A stretch of DNA of 64,000 nucleotides from Streptomyces sp. NRRL S-87 (GTDB lineage Bacteria > Actinomycetota > Actinomycetes > Streptomycetales > Streptomycetaceae). The position numbers and the translations under genes are program-made. This document shows positions 34,358 to 43,275 of this stretch, in pieces. Under the pieces are notes generated by a model. The model was given only the letters and a program-made list of their open reading frames with translations. It did no database searches and was not told the DNA's origin. Numbering within the stretch: the stretch's first letter is position 1; every line of letters begins with the position of its first letter. Where the stretch lies: the NCBI RefSeq assembly GCF_000719335.1, contig NZ_JOGB01000018.1:1-64000 (forward strand), read 5' to 3'.

Positions 34358-35530
34358 TCAGCGGCTCTCGGGACCGGCCAGGTGCCGGGCGATGACCATG
34401 CGCTGGATCTGGTTGGTGCCCTCGACGATCTGGAGCACCTTGGCCTCGCGCATCAGGCGCTCGACCGGGAAGTCGGCGGTGTAGCCGTAGCCGCCGAGGA
34501 CCTGCACCGCGTCGATGGTCACGCCCATCGCCGCGTCGGTGCAGAAGAGCTTGGCCATCGCGGCCTGCCGCGAGAACGGCTTGCCCGCGTCGCGCAGCCG
34601 CGCCGCGGCGAGGTACAGCGCCCGGCCGGCCTCGATGCGGGTGGCCATGTCGGCGAGCATGAAGCGCAGGCCCTGGAAGTCCGCGATCGGACGTCCGAAC
34701 TGCTTGCGCCCGGTCGCGTAGGACAGGGCCTCGTCGAGCGCTGCCTGGGCCACGCCGATCGCGCAGGCCGCGATGCCCAGGCGGCCCGAGTCGAGGGCGG
34801 CGAGGGCGATGGTGAAGCCCTGGCCCTCCTCGCCCAGCCGACGGCCGTCGGGCACGCGGACCCCGTCGAAGTGCAGCTGGGCGGTGGGCGAGCCCTTCAT
34901 GCCCATCTTCTTCTCGGGCACGGCGGCACTGAGGCCCTCCGCGTCGCCCGGCACCAGGAAGGCGGTGATGCCGCGGGGGCCCTCGCCGCCGCTGCGGGCC
35001 AGCACGGTGTAGAAGTCGGCCACCCCGCCGTGGGTGATCCACGCCTTGGTGCCGGTGATCACCCAGTCGTCGCCGTCGCGGACGGCCTTGGTGGTCAGGG
35101 AGGCGGCGTCGGAGCCGGAGGACGGCTCGGACAGGCAGTAGGCGCCCAGCAGGCCGCCGCCGAGCATGGCGGGCAGGAACTCGGCCCGCTGCTCCTTGGT
35201 GCCGAAGCCGGCCAGGCCGTGGCAGGCCAGGGTGTGGACGCTGGCGCCGAGGCCGACCGTGAGGCGGGCCGCCGCCAGCTCCTCCAGCACCTGGAGGTAG
35301 ACCTCGTACGGCTGGTCACCGCCGCCGAACTCGGACCCGTACGGCAGGCCCAGCAGGCCCGCCTCGGAGAGCAGCGTGAAGACCTCGCGCGGGAAGCGGC
35401 CGGCCTCTTCCTCCTCGGCGGCCGACGGCCGGATCTCGCGCTGGGCGATGTCTCGTACCAGCGCGAGGAGGTCCCGGGACTCCTCGGTGGGCAGCTCTCG
35501 GTCCACCGGCTGCTGCGCGCGATCGGTCAT
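34358..35530 (-). CDS. Acyl-CoA dehydrogenase
   Basis: The product has 390 residues, the usual length. It has both family signatures: AYCLSEPSSGSD in the FAD-binding middle domain and QVLGGYGYTADFPVER near the C-terminus. The catalytic base is the glutamate of IVEGTNQIQR. It oxidises an acyl-CoA at C2-C3 and passes electrons to ETF; chain length cannot be told. The start MTDRAQQ has GGAGGAGAG 7 nt upstream and was preferred over an in-frame start 12 codons earlier. The 330-bp stretch 35531-35860 upstream contains no gene that I can support. Confidence 0.95.
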   Translation of the reverse strand: MTDRAQQPVDRELPTEESRDLLALVRDIAQREIRPSAAEEEEAGRFPREVFTLLSEAGLLGLPYGSEFGGGDQPYEVYLQVLEELAAARLTVGLGASVHTLACHGLAGFGTKEQRAEFLPAMLGGGLLGAYCLSEPSSGSDAASLTTKAVRDGDDWVITGTKAWITHGGVADFYTVLARSGGEGPRGITAFLVPGDAEGLSAAVPEKKMGMKGSPTAQLHFDGVRVPDGRRLGEEGQGFTIALAALDSGRLGIAACAIGVAQAALDEALSYATGRKQFGRPIADFQGLRFMLADMATRIEAGRALYLAAARLRDAGKPFSRQAAMAKLFCTDAAMGVTIDAVQVLGGYGYTADFPVERLMREAKVLQIVEGTNQIQRMVIARHLAGPESR

Positions 35531-35833
35531 GACGGCACTCTCCTCCCTGGTCGGGCACTGCGGCAACGCGCGTCGGGTTCGACGGCGCCGCCGGAACGTG
35601 TGCTCTCACAGCCGATGCTGCCCTCCCGGGTCACGGAAATGGCTGATCAGCGGCTGCGGCGGGTCGAGTATGCACGACAAATCCGGTCCCGTCACGGGTT
35701 CAAGATCACGGAACGCGGGACGAGCGGAACCCGCGCCACCGGCGAGCGGGGCGCGCCGACCCCGACAGGCGCGGTGCACTCCGGGACGAACTCCACGATG
35801 ACGGTCAGCAGGGCCTGCCAGGTACGGACCAGC

Positions 35834-35851
35834 GGGGCGGCGGAACGCCCC
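35834..35851 (-). terminator. Short hairpin after the 49-residue protein gene
   Basis: GGGGCG (35834-35839) pairs with CGCCCC (35846-35851), 10 nt past the stop of the small gene at 35861. It is compact and GC-rich. Confidence 0.5.
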
Positions 35852-35860
35852 GGGAGGGGG

Positions 35861-36010
35861 TCAGAGCAGCCCGGTCCGGGTGACGAACATCGCCACCACG
35901 AGCACGAGGATCCACCCGAGGACGTGCTCGAGCCACTTCGAGCCGTCCTGGGGGCCGCCGGTGCGCACGCGGGCACGGGCAAGGACGTGGCTGGCGCTGG
36001 TCGAGGTCAT
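35861..36010 (-). CDS. 49-residue single-span membrane protein
   Basis: This gene is shorter than most automatic cut-offs. The product starts MTSTSASHVLARARVRTGGP, has one membrane helix (VLGWILVLVVAMFVTRTG) near the C-terminus and ends in LL. Third codon positions are nearly all G or C, supporting real coding. The ribosome site is weak (GCGAGA). It is flanked upstream by the acyl-CoA dehydrogenase region and downstream by the C39-like gene on the same strand. Function unknown. Confidence 0.7.
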   Translation of the reverse strand: MTSTSASHVLARARVRTGGPQDGSKWLEHVLGWILVLVVAMFVTRTGLL

Positions 36011-36145
36011 GGCTGTCTCGCTTCGGATCGTCCGGCAGTGGTCGCCCCCCGACGTCGTTCCAATGTGCCAGCCGGCCGGCGCCCGCGGGCGGAGACGTTG
36101 GTCACTCGCCCGCGGGCCGACCGGCCGTCCCCCACGGGGCGGCGG

Positions 36146-37546
36146 TCAGAGCACGCCCACCAGCCGCAGGGCCAGGCGCTGCTCCCGGGTGGGGTGGGCG
36201 GGGACGTAGAGGTAGCAGACGCCGCCCGGGCCCGAGACGACCTTCCCCGCGGCGTTGTACCGCTTGGTGCGCAGCCAGACGGTCTCGAACTCGTGCCGCC
36301 GGTAGACCCTCCGGACCTCGGCGTCGGTGGCGGAGTTCGGGTCGTTCGCCACGACGTCGCCCTCGGGTGTGAAGCCGATCACCGTCATCAGGTGCCCCGC
36401 GGTGCCGTAGCCGGCGCCGGTCAGCTCCTCCTTGAGGAAGGACTGGGAGGTGATCAGCGGGATCCCGGCCCGGACGAGGGTCTCGGCGTCGGTGAGCGAG
36501 CCGAGCCGGGTGACCACCGCGGCGAGGTCGGGGTAGGTGGCCGCGTACGCGGCGTTGAAGGGCCAGTTCCCGCAGCCCTTGTAGGCGGCGTCGTACGTCT
36601 GCCGGGCGGCGTGGCAGACCTGCGGGTCGGCGTACGAGGGGTCGACCCAGGCCAGGTCGCCGTCGTCGGGGCGGCGCCCCCAGTACTCGACGATCATCTG
36701 CGAGGAGGTGGGGCTGCACCACGCCTCGCCGCCGTTGTCGTACTGCGGGTACTGGCCCTTGTGGATCTCCTGCGAGTACCGCGGTACGTCCAGCTCGCCC
36801 ACGTGCCGCGGGACCGAGGCGGGCACGGTGAAGCGGTCCGGTACGTCCGAGGCCATCGCCCCGACCAGCCAGACCACCGGGGTCAGCCGGGTGCGGGGGG
36901 TGCGGTAGAGGGTGAGGCGCAGGCGCCATGCGGCCAGCCGCAGCCCGCCCGCCGGGTCGTCGATGGCGAAGGTGTCGGTGCCGATGCTGCTGCGGCCGTC
37001 CTTCTGGCCGTCGACGGAGGTGCGGCGGATGTCGCCGTCCCCGGCGGCCCAGCGGCCCATCACGTACCAGGGGGTGGCCGTGCCGTCGGAGTACGCGCCG
37101 GCGAGCTCGACCTGGATCCAGGTGCCGGCGGGCGCGTGGGCGTTCCAGGAGGCGACCAGCTCGGTGGCCGGCACGGCGCTGACGTGCTCGGGCGAGACCC
37201 ACGTCGCGTACTCCCACTCGCCCGTCCGGCCGGTGTGCGGATCGGTGTACGTGGTCACGCCCTCGGGGGTGGCGAGGGCCAGGCCGGGGCGGTGGCCGCC
37301 GAGGGCGACCGTGCCGCGGTGGGCGCCGGCCCGCCAGTGGCCGTAGCGGTGCCAGAACCGGTTGTCGACGTGCCGGGGTCCCCCGTGGGCCGGGTGGGCC
37401 GTCTCGGCCTCGGCGCCGGCCTCCTCCGGCGCCCGGTCCGGTGCGCCGACCGCGGCGGCCGTCCCGGGGGCGGTACCGGCGGCGACGGCCGCGACGGCGG
37501 CGGCGAGCACGGTCCGGCGTGCGGTGGGTGCGGTGGGTGCGTTCAT
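36146..37546 (-). CDS. Secreted C39-like cysteine peptidase
   Basis: The product has 466 residues. The N-terminus has a twin-arginine-like export signal (ARRTVLAAAVAAVAAGTAPG). A beta-rich region (60-250) precedes the peptidase_C39-like domain with catalytic C277 (EAWCSPTSSQ), histidine in GHLMTVIGF and the acidic residue region NDPNSATD. It is probably an extracytoplasmic peptidase or peptidase-like protein. ATG 37546 has GGGGG 10 nt upstream. It is divergent from the uridine-kinase-like gene with a 59-bp spacer. Confidence 0.85.
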   Translation of the reverse strand: MNAPTAPTARRTVLAAAVAAVAAGTAPGTAAAVGAPDRAPEEAGAEAETAHPAHGGPRHVDNRFWHRYGHWRAGAHRGTVALGGHRPGLALATPEGVTTYTDPHTGRTGEWEYATWVSPEHVSAVPATELVASWNAHAPAGTWIQVELAGAYSDGTATPWYVMGRWAAGDGDIRRTSVDGQKDGRSSIGTDTFAIDDPAGGLRLAAWRLRLTLYRTPRTRLTPVVWLVGAMASDVPDRFTVPASVPRHVGELDVPRYSQEIHKGQYPQYDNGGEAWCSPTSSQMIVEYWGRRPDDGDLAWVDPSYADPQVCHAARQTYDAAYKGCGNWPFNAAYAATYPDLAAVVTRLGSLTDAETLVRAGIPLITSQSFLKEELTGAGYGTAGHLMTVIGFTPEGDVVANDPNSATDAEVRRVYRRHEFETVWLRTKRYNAAGKVVSGPGGVCYLYVPAHPTREQRLALRLVGVL

Positions 37547-37605
37547 GATCGGAGGACCCCCTGTCGGTGCGACTTCCCTGTCATAGGTGAACGTACGCTG
37601 ATGAG

Positions 37606-38268
37606 GTGCACCGCCCCGACCAACCCGAGGAATTCGGCGAGCCCGGCGACCTCCGTGAGCTCGCCGGACGACTCGCCGTGCTGCCGCCCTCGTGCGGCGC
37701 GGTGCGGCTGGTCGCGGTCGACGGGCACGCGGGCTCGGGCAAGAGCACCTTCGCCGGCCGGCTGGCCGCGGCCCTCGGCGGGGCGCCCGTGCTCCACCTC
37801 GACGACGTGGCGACGCACGAGGAGCTCTTCGGCTGGACGGCCCGGCTGCGCGCGCAGGTGCTGGAGCCGCTCGCGCTCGGCCGGCCGGCCCGCTGGTTCC
37901 CGTACGACTGGGTGGCCCGGCGCTTCGGCCCCGCGCGCGTGCTGGAGCCCGCGCCGGTGCTGCTCGTCGAGGGCGTCGGGGCCGGCCGGCGGGCACTGCG
38001 CCCGCACCTGGCGCACCTGCTGTGGATGGAGACGCCCCGGACCGAGTCCTGGGGCCGGGGGCGCCGCCGGGACGGCAGCGGCCTGTCCGGTTTCTGGGAC
38101 GGGTGGGAGCGCGCGGAGCTCGCGCACTTCGCGGACGACCCTTCGCGCCCCTTCGCGGACACCCTGGTGCGTCAGAGGGGTACGGGATACGAGTGGACTT
38201 CCGGGGCCTCAGCGACGCCCGGAACCCCCGTTTCCGTCACCGACAGTGACGGCCTGCCCCGGGCCTGA
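37606..38268 (+). CDS. Uridine kinase-like P-loop protein
   Basis: The product has 220 residues. Walker A VDGHAGSGKST is at about residues 38-48, followed by LHLDDVATHEELFGW and WFPYDWVARRF, as in the uridine kinase-like/ATP-binding family of actinobacteria. A nucleoside kinase role is plausible but the substrate residues cannot be assigned. The GTG start has no ribosome site, but TACGCT ends 6 nt before it, suggesting a leaderless mRNA. The last 20 residues are poorly conserved in character. Confidence 0.82.
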   Translation: MHRPDQPEEFGEPGDLRELAGRLAVLPPSCGAVRLVAVDGHAGSGKSTFAGRLAAALGGAPVLHLDDVATHEELFGWTARLRAQVLEPLALGRPARWFPYDWVARRFGPARVLEPAPVLLVEGVGAGRRALRPHLAHLLWMETPRTESWGRGRRRDGSGLSGFWDGWERAELAHFADDPSRPFADTLVRQRGTGYEWTSGASATPGTPVSVTDSDGLPRA

Positions 38269-38310
38269 CCAGCACCTCCGGACGGCCGCCGGGGAGCCCC
38301 GCGACCCTGC

Positions 38311-38340
38311 TTGACCTGGCGCCCGCCGAGGTCTTACGTT
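38311..38340 (+). promoter_or_regulatory. Canonical housekeeping promoter with no gene behind it
   Basis: TTGACC (38311-38316), 18-nt spacer, TACGTT (38335-38340) is a near-consensus HrdB-type promoter. It points into a 70-nt stretch that ends in a strong terminator and has no reading frame. Confidence 0.6.
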
Positions 38341-38346
38341 CTCAAT

Positions 38347-38415
38347 GTGCGGTCTTCCAAGGCCGACACGGACACGAAGCCCCCGATTGTTCCCCCGTGA
38401 TCGGGGGCTTCGTTC
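38347..38415 (+). ncRNA. Candidate small RNA (about 68 nt)
   Basis: From the promoter at 38311-38340 a transcript would begin near 38347. It would contain a 5-bp hairpin (CGGTC, loop TTCCAA, GGCCG at 38350-38365) and end in a 13-bp terminator hairpin (38375-38387 with 38400-38412) whose 12-nt loop carries CCCCC, followed by TTC. No open frame fits between promoter and terminator. A C-rich loop could pair with Shine-Dalgarno sequences. The alternative is that the terminator simply serves the upstream kinase gene, but this would not explain the promoter. I did not recognise a tRNA or a described RNA family. Confidence 0.5.
38375..38412 (+). terminator. Strong intrinsic terminator
   Basis: A perfect 13-bp stem (CGAAGCCCCCGAT with its complement) and 12-nt loop, followed by TTCTGC. 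It ends the candidate small RNA and would also stop readthrough from the gene ending at 38268. Confidence 0.92.
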
Positions 38416-38672
38416 TGCCCGCGGCCCCTCCCGGAGGCCCCCGGCACCCCTCCCACCCTCACCCTCCGTCACAGGCGTCGCGGCGGTCCTCCGCGAGGAG
38501 TGCTCGCGACAGCCTGTGTCAGGACAGTAACCGCAGGTACGATGCGACCCTGTTTCACGGCTCGTACGGCTCAGTCGCGCCAACTCCCGTCGCCGACGGG
38601 GAGGTTTGGTCAGTCCGGCAGCCGGGCAGAGGCCCGGTCGCGCACCACGGGGGCAGGCTTGTGGGGGATGGG

Positions 38673-40604
38673 ATGGACTTCGGCACGCAGGGCAGCACGT
38701 ACGCCCCGGCCGAACTCGCCTGGTTGCGAGGGGTCGACGCCTACACGATGGGCGCGTACCCGCAGGCCGAGGAGGAGTTCCGGGCGGCCGTACGCTTCGA
38801 CCCCACGATGGCCGACGCGTGGCTGGGCCTGCACGCGCTGCGCGTGGACACCACCAACGCGCTGCTGCGCATGTACGCCCACCGCGACCGCTTCGGCGAG
38901 CAACGGGCCCGGCACCGACGGACGTTGAACTCCTGGTACTGGCTGGGCTGGTGGGTGCAGCCGGTGCTCGAGAACCGCCGGGACCTGTTATTGGCGCACG
39001 CCTCGCACTGGCTCGACGGCCGCCACGTGCCCGAGCTGGACCAGGCGTTGGCGGAGCTGCCCCCGGTGGACACCGACCCCCAGGTGCGCTTCCTGCACGC
39101 CTGCCGGGCCTACCTCGTCAAGGACTGGGACCAGTTGGTGCGGCACACCGAGCCGCTCGTGGACGACGCGCTGCTGGGCATCGAGGCGGGGCTGTTCGGC
39201 GGCATGGCGCGGGTGCGCCTCGAGATGTACGGGCAGGCCGAGCCCATGCTGTCGGCCGCGCTGATGCGCTGCCGCAGCGAGCAGCCGCAGCGCAAGGAGC
39301 TCCGCTACTGGCTGGCCCGGGCGCACGAGGGCACCGGCCGCAGCGCCGCCGCACTCCCCCTGTACCGGGCGGTGCACCGGGTCGACCCCGCGTTCATGGA
39401 CACCGCGGCCCGGCTCACCGCGATCGCCGAGGGCGACGGGCTGGACGGGCCCGAGGGCCTCGGCGGCTACGATCCGGCACTCTCGGCCGACCTGGCCGCC
39501 GTGGCCCTGTCCGGGGGCCTCGGGCAGGACGCCGCCGAGGGCCCGGGCGAGCCGGAGGCCGGGGCCGGGGATCCGGCGGACGGGCGCGAGCCGCGGTTCG
39601 GGCCGGGCCCGGGCGGGGCGGCGGTGGTGTCCGGGGGCCTGCGCGAGGGGGCGCGGCGCAAGTCCGTTCCGGCGCAGCCGGGGCCCGCGGGCCTGCCCAC
39701 CGGGCCGGCCGATCCGGAGCTGCTGGCCGAGGCGCTGGCCGAGCTGGAGCGGATGGTGGGGCTGGAGCCGGTCAAGCGGCAGGTGAAGGCGCTCTCGGCG
39801 CAGCTGCACATGGCGCGGCTGCGGGCCGTGCAGGGGCTGCCGGTCCAGCCGCCCAAGCGGCACTTCGTCTTCTCCGGGCCCTCGGGGACGGGGAAGACCA
39901 CCGTGGCGCGGATCCTGGGGCGGGTGTTCTACGCGCTGGGGCTGCTGGGCGGGGACCACCTGGTGGAGGCCCAGCGGGCCGATCTGGTCGGCGAGTTCCT
40001 GGGCCAGACCGCGGTCAAGGCGAACGAGCTGATCGACTCCGCGCTGGGCGGGGTGCTGTTCGTCGACGAGGCCTACAGCCTGTCGAACTCCGGGTACAGC
40101 AAGGGCGACGCGTACGGGGACGAGGCCCTGCAGGTGCTGCTGAAGCGGGCCGAGGACAACCGCGACCACCTCGTCGTCATCCTGGCCGGCTACCCGGCGG
40201 GGATGGACCGGCTGCTCGCCACCAACCCCGGGCTGTCGTCGCGGTTCACCACGCGGGTGGACTTCCCGAGTTACCGGCCGTTGGAGCTGACCGCGATCGG
40301 CGAGGTGCTGGCGGGAGCGAACGGGGACTGCTGGGACGAGGAGGCGCTGGACGAGCTGCGCAGCATCAGCGGGCACGTGGTCGACCAGGGATGGATCGAC
40401 GAGCTCGGCAACGGGCGGTTCCTGCGGACCCTGTACGAGAAGAGCTGCGCGTACCGGGACCTGCGGCTGGCCGGGTACGCCGGTACCCCGACCCGGGAGG
40501 ACCTCGCCACGCTGCGGCTGCCGGACCTGATGCAGGCGTACGGGGAGGTCCTGTCCGGGCGGGGCCCGGCGGACCGGGGGCGGCCGGAGCCGCCCCCGGT
40601 CTAG
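38673..40604 (+). CDS. EccA/CbxX-type AAA+ ATPase with TPR-like N-terminal domain
   Basis: The product has 643 residues. Residues 1-270 are TPR-like helical repeats (GAYPQAEEEFRAAVRFDPTM, and ALPLYRAVHRVDPAFMDTAA). A low-complexity Gly/Ala/Pro linker spans about 290-350. The C-terminal AAA+ domain has Walker A GPSGTGKTT near 408, Walker B GVLFVDEAYSL and an SSRF arginine-finger region. This is the architecture of EccA of type VII secretion and of CbxX/CfxQ rubisco activases. No other ESX gene is near, so a chaperone-type ATPase with an unknown client is all that can be said. ATG 38673 follows GGGGGA; an in-frame GTG at 38661 is possible. Confidence 0.88.
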   Translation: MDFGTQGSTYAPAELAWLRGVDAYTMGAYPQAEEEFRAAVRFDPTMADAWLGLHALRVDTTNALLRMYAHRDRFGEQRARHRRTLNSWYWLGWWVQPVLENRRDLLLAHASHWLDGRHVPELDQALAELPPVDTDPQVRFLHACRAYLVKDWDQLVRHTEPLVDDALLGIEAGLFGGMARVRLEMYGQAEPMLSAALMRCRSEQPQRKELRYWLARAHEGTGRSAAALPLYRAVHRVDPAFMDTAARLTAIAEGDGLDGPEGLGGYDPALSADLAAVALSGGLGQDAAEGPGEPEAGAGDPADGREPRFGPGPGGAAVVSGGLREGARRKSVPAQPGPAGLPTGPADPELLAEALAELERMVGLEPVKRQVKALSAQLHMARLRAVQGLPVQPPKRHFVFSGPSGTGKTTVARILGRVFYALGLLGGDHLVEAQRADLVGEFLGQTAVKANELIDSALGGVLFVDEAYSLSNSGYSKGDAYGDEALQVLLKRAEDNRDHLVVILAGYPAGMDRLLATNPGLSSRFTTRVDFPSYRPLELTAIGEVLAGANGDCWDEEALDELRSISGHVVDQGWIDELGNGRFLRTLYEKSCAYRDLRLAGYAGTPTREDLATLRLPDLMQAYGEVLSGRGPADRGRPEPPPV

Positions 40605-40611
40605 GGGTGTC

Positions 40612-41694
40612 TCACACGCCGGCGAGGCTGGAGGCGGCCGGGCTGGACGGTGTCGGGCCCGGCTTGACGCGGCGGTGGGCCGGGTCGCGGACCTCGCCGA
40701 CCAGCATCTCCAGGACGTCCTCCAGGGCCACCAGGCCCAGGACGCGTCCGTCCGGGTCGGCGACCTGGGCCAGGTGGGTGGCCTCGCGGCGCATCACCGA
40801 CAGGACGTCGTCCAGCGGGAGGGTGGAGCACAGGGTCGCCATGCGGTGCCAGACGTGCTGCGGCACGGCCCGCTCCCGCTCCTCCAGGTCGAGTACGTCC
40901 TTCACGTGCAGGTAGCCCATGAAGGCCCCGCTCTCGGCCCGCACCGGGAAGCGCGAGAAGCCGGTGCGGACGGTCAGCCGCTCCACCTCGCGCGGGGTGA
41001 CCGAGGGCCCCACCGTGACCAGCTGGGCGGGGTCGAGGAGGACCTCCGTCACCGGGCGGCTGCCCAGTTCGAGGGCGTCCTCCAGGCGCTCCTGCTCGAC
41101 CTGCTCCAGGAGCCCGGCCTGCCGGGAGTCCTCGACCAGCCGACCCAGCTGCGCGCTGGTGTAGACGGCCTCGACCTCGTCCTTGGGCTCGACGTGGAAG
41201 AGCTTGAGCACCAGTCGGGCGCACGCGCCGAGGGCCGTGGTGACCGGCCCGCAGACGCGGGCGAAGCCGACCAGGCCCGGACTGAACCACAGGGCGGCCT
41301 TCTCCGGGGCGGCCATGGCGAGGTTCTTGGGGACCATCTCGCCGATGACCAGGTGGAGGAAGACCACGGCGGCCAGCGCGACCGCGTAGCCCAGCGGGTG
41401 GATCAGCCCCTCCGGCACGCGGACGGCGTGGAACACCGGCTCCAGCAGCCGGGCGACGGTGGGCTCCGCCACCGCGCCCAGGGTGAGGGAGCAGACCGTG
41501 ATGCCGAACTGGGCGGCGGCCATCATCCGCGGCAGGTTCTCCAGGCCGTGGAGGACCTGGCGGGCCCGCGCGGAGTCGGCGGCCAGCGGTTCGATCTGGC
41601 TGCGGCGCACCGAGACCAGGGCGAACTCGGCGGCCACGAAGAATCCGTTGGCGAACACGAGGAGGAGGGCGAAGAGCAGTTGGAGCGTGTTCAC
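40612..41694 (-). CDS. CNNM/CBS-domain membrane protein (second of a pair)
   Basis: The product has 360 residues. A DUF21/CNNM transmembrane domain (LLFALLLVFANGFFVAAEFA and following) is followed by two CBS domains (residues ~215-330). It lacks the C-terminal CorC_HlyC domain present in its upstream partner. CNNM proteins are linked to magnesium/divalent cation transport. The GTG start overlaps the stop of the upstream gene as GTGA. It converges with the AAA+ gene with only 7 bp between stops. Confidence 0.92.
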   Translation of the reverse strand: MNTLQLLFALLLVFANGFFVAAEFALVSVRRSQIEPLAADSARARQVLHGLENLPRMMAAAQFGITVCSLTLGAVAEPTVARLLEPVFHAVRVPEGLIHPLGYAVALAAVVFLHLVIGEMVPKNLAMAAPEKAALWFSPGLVGFARVCGPVTTALGACARLVLKLFHVEPKDEVEAVYTSAQLGRLVEDSRQAGLLEQVEQERLEDALELGSRPVTEVLLDPAQLVTVGPSVTPREVERLTVRTGFSRFPVRAESGAFMGYLHVKDVLDLEERERAVPQHVWHRMATLCSTLPLDDVLSVMRREATHLAQVADPDGRVLGLVALEDVLEMLVGEVRDPAHRRVKPGPTPSSPAASSLAGV

Positions 41695-43097
41695 CGGCCC
41701 ACCGCCAGCTCCGGGGCGCCCGCGGGGGCGCCGATCGCGCCGTGGCCGGGCTGCCCGTGCGGAGCGCCGTCGCCCTGCTCGGGAACGGGGCCGGTGCGCA
41801 CCAGGCGCACCCGCTCGGCCCGGTAGCGGCCGACCTGGCGGACGGAGAGCTTCCAACCGGGCAGCTCGGCCCGGTCGCCCGGGGCCGGGATGCGGCCGAG
41901 CAGGTCGGCGACGAGGCCGGCAACGGTCTCGTACGGGCCCTCGGGGACCTCGAGGCCTATCCGGCGCAGGGTGTGGACCCGGCAGGAGCCGTCCGCGTCC
42001 CAGGCGGGCCGACCGTCCTCGGCGGGCACGGTGGCCAGCTCGGGGGTCTCCTCCTCGGCGCGGTCGTGCTCGTCGCGGACCTCGCCGACGAGCTCCTCGA
42101 CGATGTCCTCCAGCGTGACGACACCGGCGGTGCCGCCGTACTCGTCCACGACCACGGCCATCGGCTGCTCGCTGCGCAGCCGCTCCAGCAGCGGCTGGAG
42201 CGGCAGGGTGCCGGGCACCAGCAGGGGGGCCACGGCGATGCGGCTGACGCTGACGGCCGTGCGCTGGTCCTCGGGCACGGCGAGGGCGTCCTTGAGGTGG
42301 ACCACGCCGACGACCTCGTCGATCCGCTCGCGGTAGACCGGGAAGCGGGACAGGCCGGTGGCGCGGGTGAGGTTCAGGACGTCGGTGGCGGTCGCGGTGG
42401 ACTGCAGGGCGCTGACCTTCACGCGCGGCGTCATGACGTGCTGTGCGGCCAGGTCGCCGAGGGACAGGGTGCGGACGAACAGGTCCGCGGTGTCCTGCTC
42501 CAGTGCGCCCTGCTCGGCCGAGTGGCGGACCAGGGAGACGAGTTCGCCGGGGGTGCGGGCGGAGGCCAGCTCCTCGGTGGGCTCGACGCCGAGGGCCCGG
42601 ACGAGCCGGTTGGCCACGGAGTTGAGGCCGGCGATCACCGGGCGGAACGCCTTTGAGAAGGCGTTCTGCGGGCCGGCGACGAACCGGGCGACCTGGAGCG
42701 GGCGGGAGACGGCCCAGTTCTTCGGGACCAGCTCGCCCACCACCATCTGGACGGCGGAGGCGAGCAGCATGCCGGTGACGACGGCGATCCCGGAGACGGC
42801 GCCCCCGGGCAGGCCGAGGGCCGACAGCGGTCCGGTGAGCAGGGCCGCGAGGGCCGGCTCGGCGAGCATGCCGGTCACCAGGGAGGTGATCGTGATGCCC
42901 AGCTGGGTGCCGGAGAGCTGGAACGACAGCTCGCGCAGGGCGGTGACGACGGTGCGGGCCCGCCGGTCGCCCTCGGCCGCGGCGCGCTCGGCGTCGGGCC
43001 GGTCGACCGTGACGAGGCCGAACTCGGCCGCCACGAAGAAGCCGTTGGCCAGGATCAGGGCGAAGGCCGCCGCGAGCAGAAGTAGCGGGATGGTCAT
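41691..43097 (-). CDS. CNNM/CBS/CorC_HlyC-domain membrane protein (first of a pair)
   Basis: The product has 468 residues: DUF21/CNNM membrane domain (IPLLLLAAAFALILANGFFV), two CBS domains around 215-340 (MVVDEYGG-type segment reading VVVDEYGGTAGVVTLEDIVE) and a CorC_HlyC domain to about 430, then a Gly/Pro-rich tail. It is probably a divalent cation transporter or its regulator, acting as a dimer with its neighbour. ATG 43097 has GAGG 7 nt upstream. An 18-codon frame (43094-43150) runs into this start with an ATGA overlap and may be a leader. Confidence 0.93.
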   Translation of the reverse strand: MTIPLLLLAAAFALILANGFFVAAEFGLVTVDRPDAERAAAEGDRRARTVVTALRELSFQLSGTQLGITITSLVTGMLAEPALAALLTGPLSALGLPGGAVSGIAVVTGMLLASAVQMVVGELVPKNWAVSRPLQVARFVAGPQNAFSKAFRPVIAGLNSVANRLVRALGVEPTEELASARTPGELVSLVRHSAEQGALEQDTADLFVRTLSLGDLAAQHVMTPRVKVSALQSTATATDVLNLTRATGLSRFPVYRERIDEVVGVVHLKDALAVPEDQRTAVSVSRIAVAPLLVPGTLPLQPLLERLRSEQPMAVVVDEYGGTAGVVTLEDIVEELVGEVRDEHDRAEEETPELATVPAEDGRPAWDADGSCRVHTLRRIGLEVPEGPYETVAGLVADLLGRIPAPGDRAELPGWKLSVRQVGRYRAERVRLVRTGPVPEQGDGAPHGQPGHGAIGAPAGAPELAVGR

Positions 43098-43275
43098 GCC
43101 GTCGCCTCGAGGGAGGTGGCGGCGCGGGTACTACCGGACGATCCGTCCATCGCTGGAGGGAGTCACTCCTCGAAATAGCAGGGGCCCAGGGCCCTCGGGG
43201 ACCGGGGCGCGGGGCGGGGCGCACGGATGCGCCCCGCCACCAGGGTAGTCATTGGGATCGTGACCGCAATGGCGG

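Noticed and set aside
35600..35860. Plus-strand frame reading MLPSRVTEMADQRLRRVEYA and onward
   Set aside because: It has no ribosome site, continues as a shadow through neighbouring genes and shows no domain character.
38341..38372. Possible truncated tRNA (CGGTC-loop-GGCCG hairpin)
   Set aside because: No T-arm, D-arm or acceptor stem is present. The hairpin is better explained as part of a small RNA leader.
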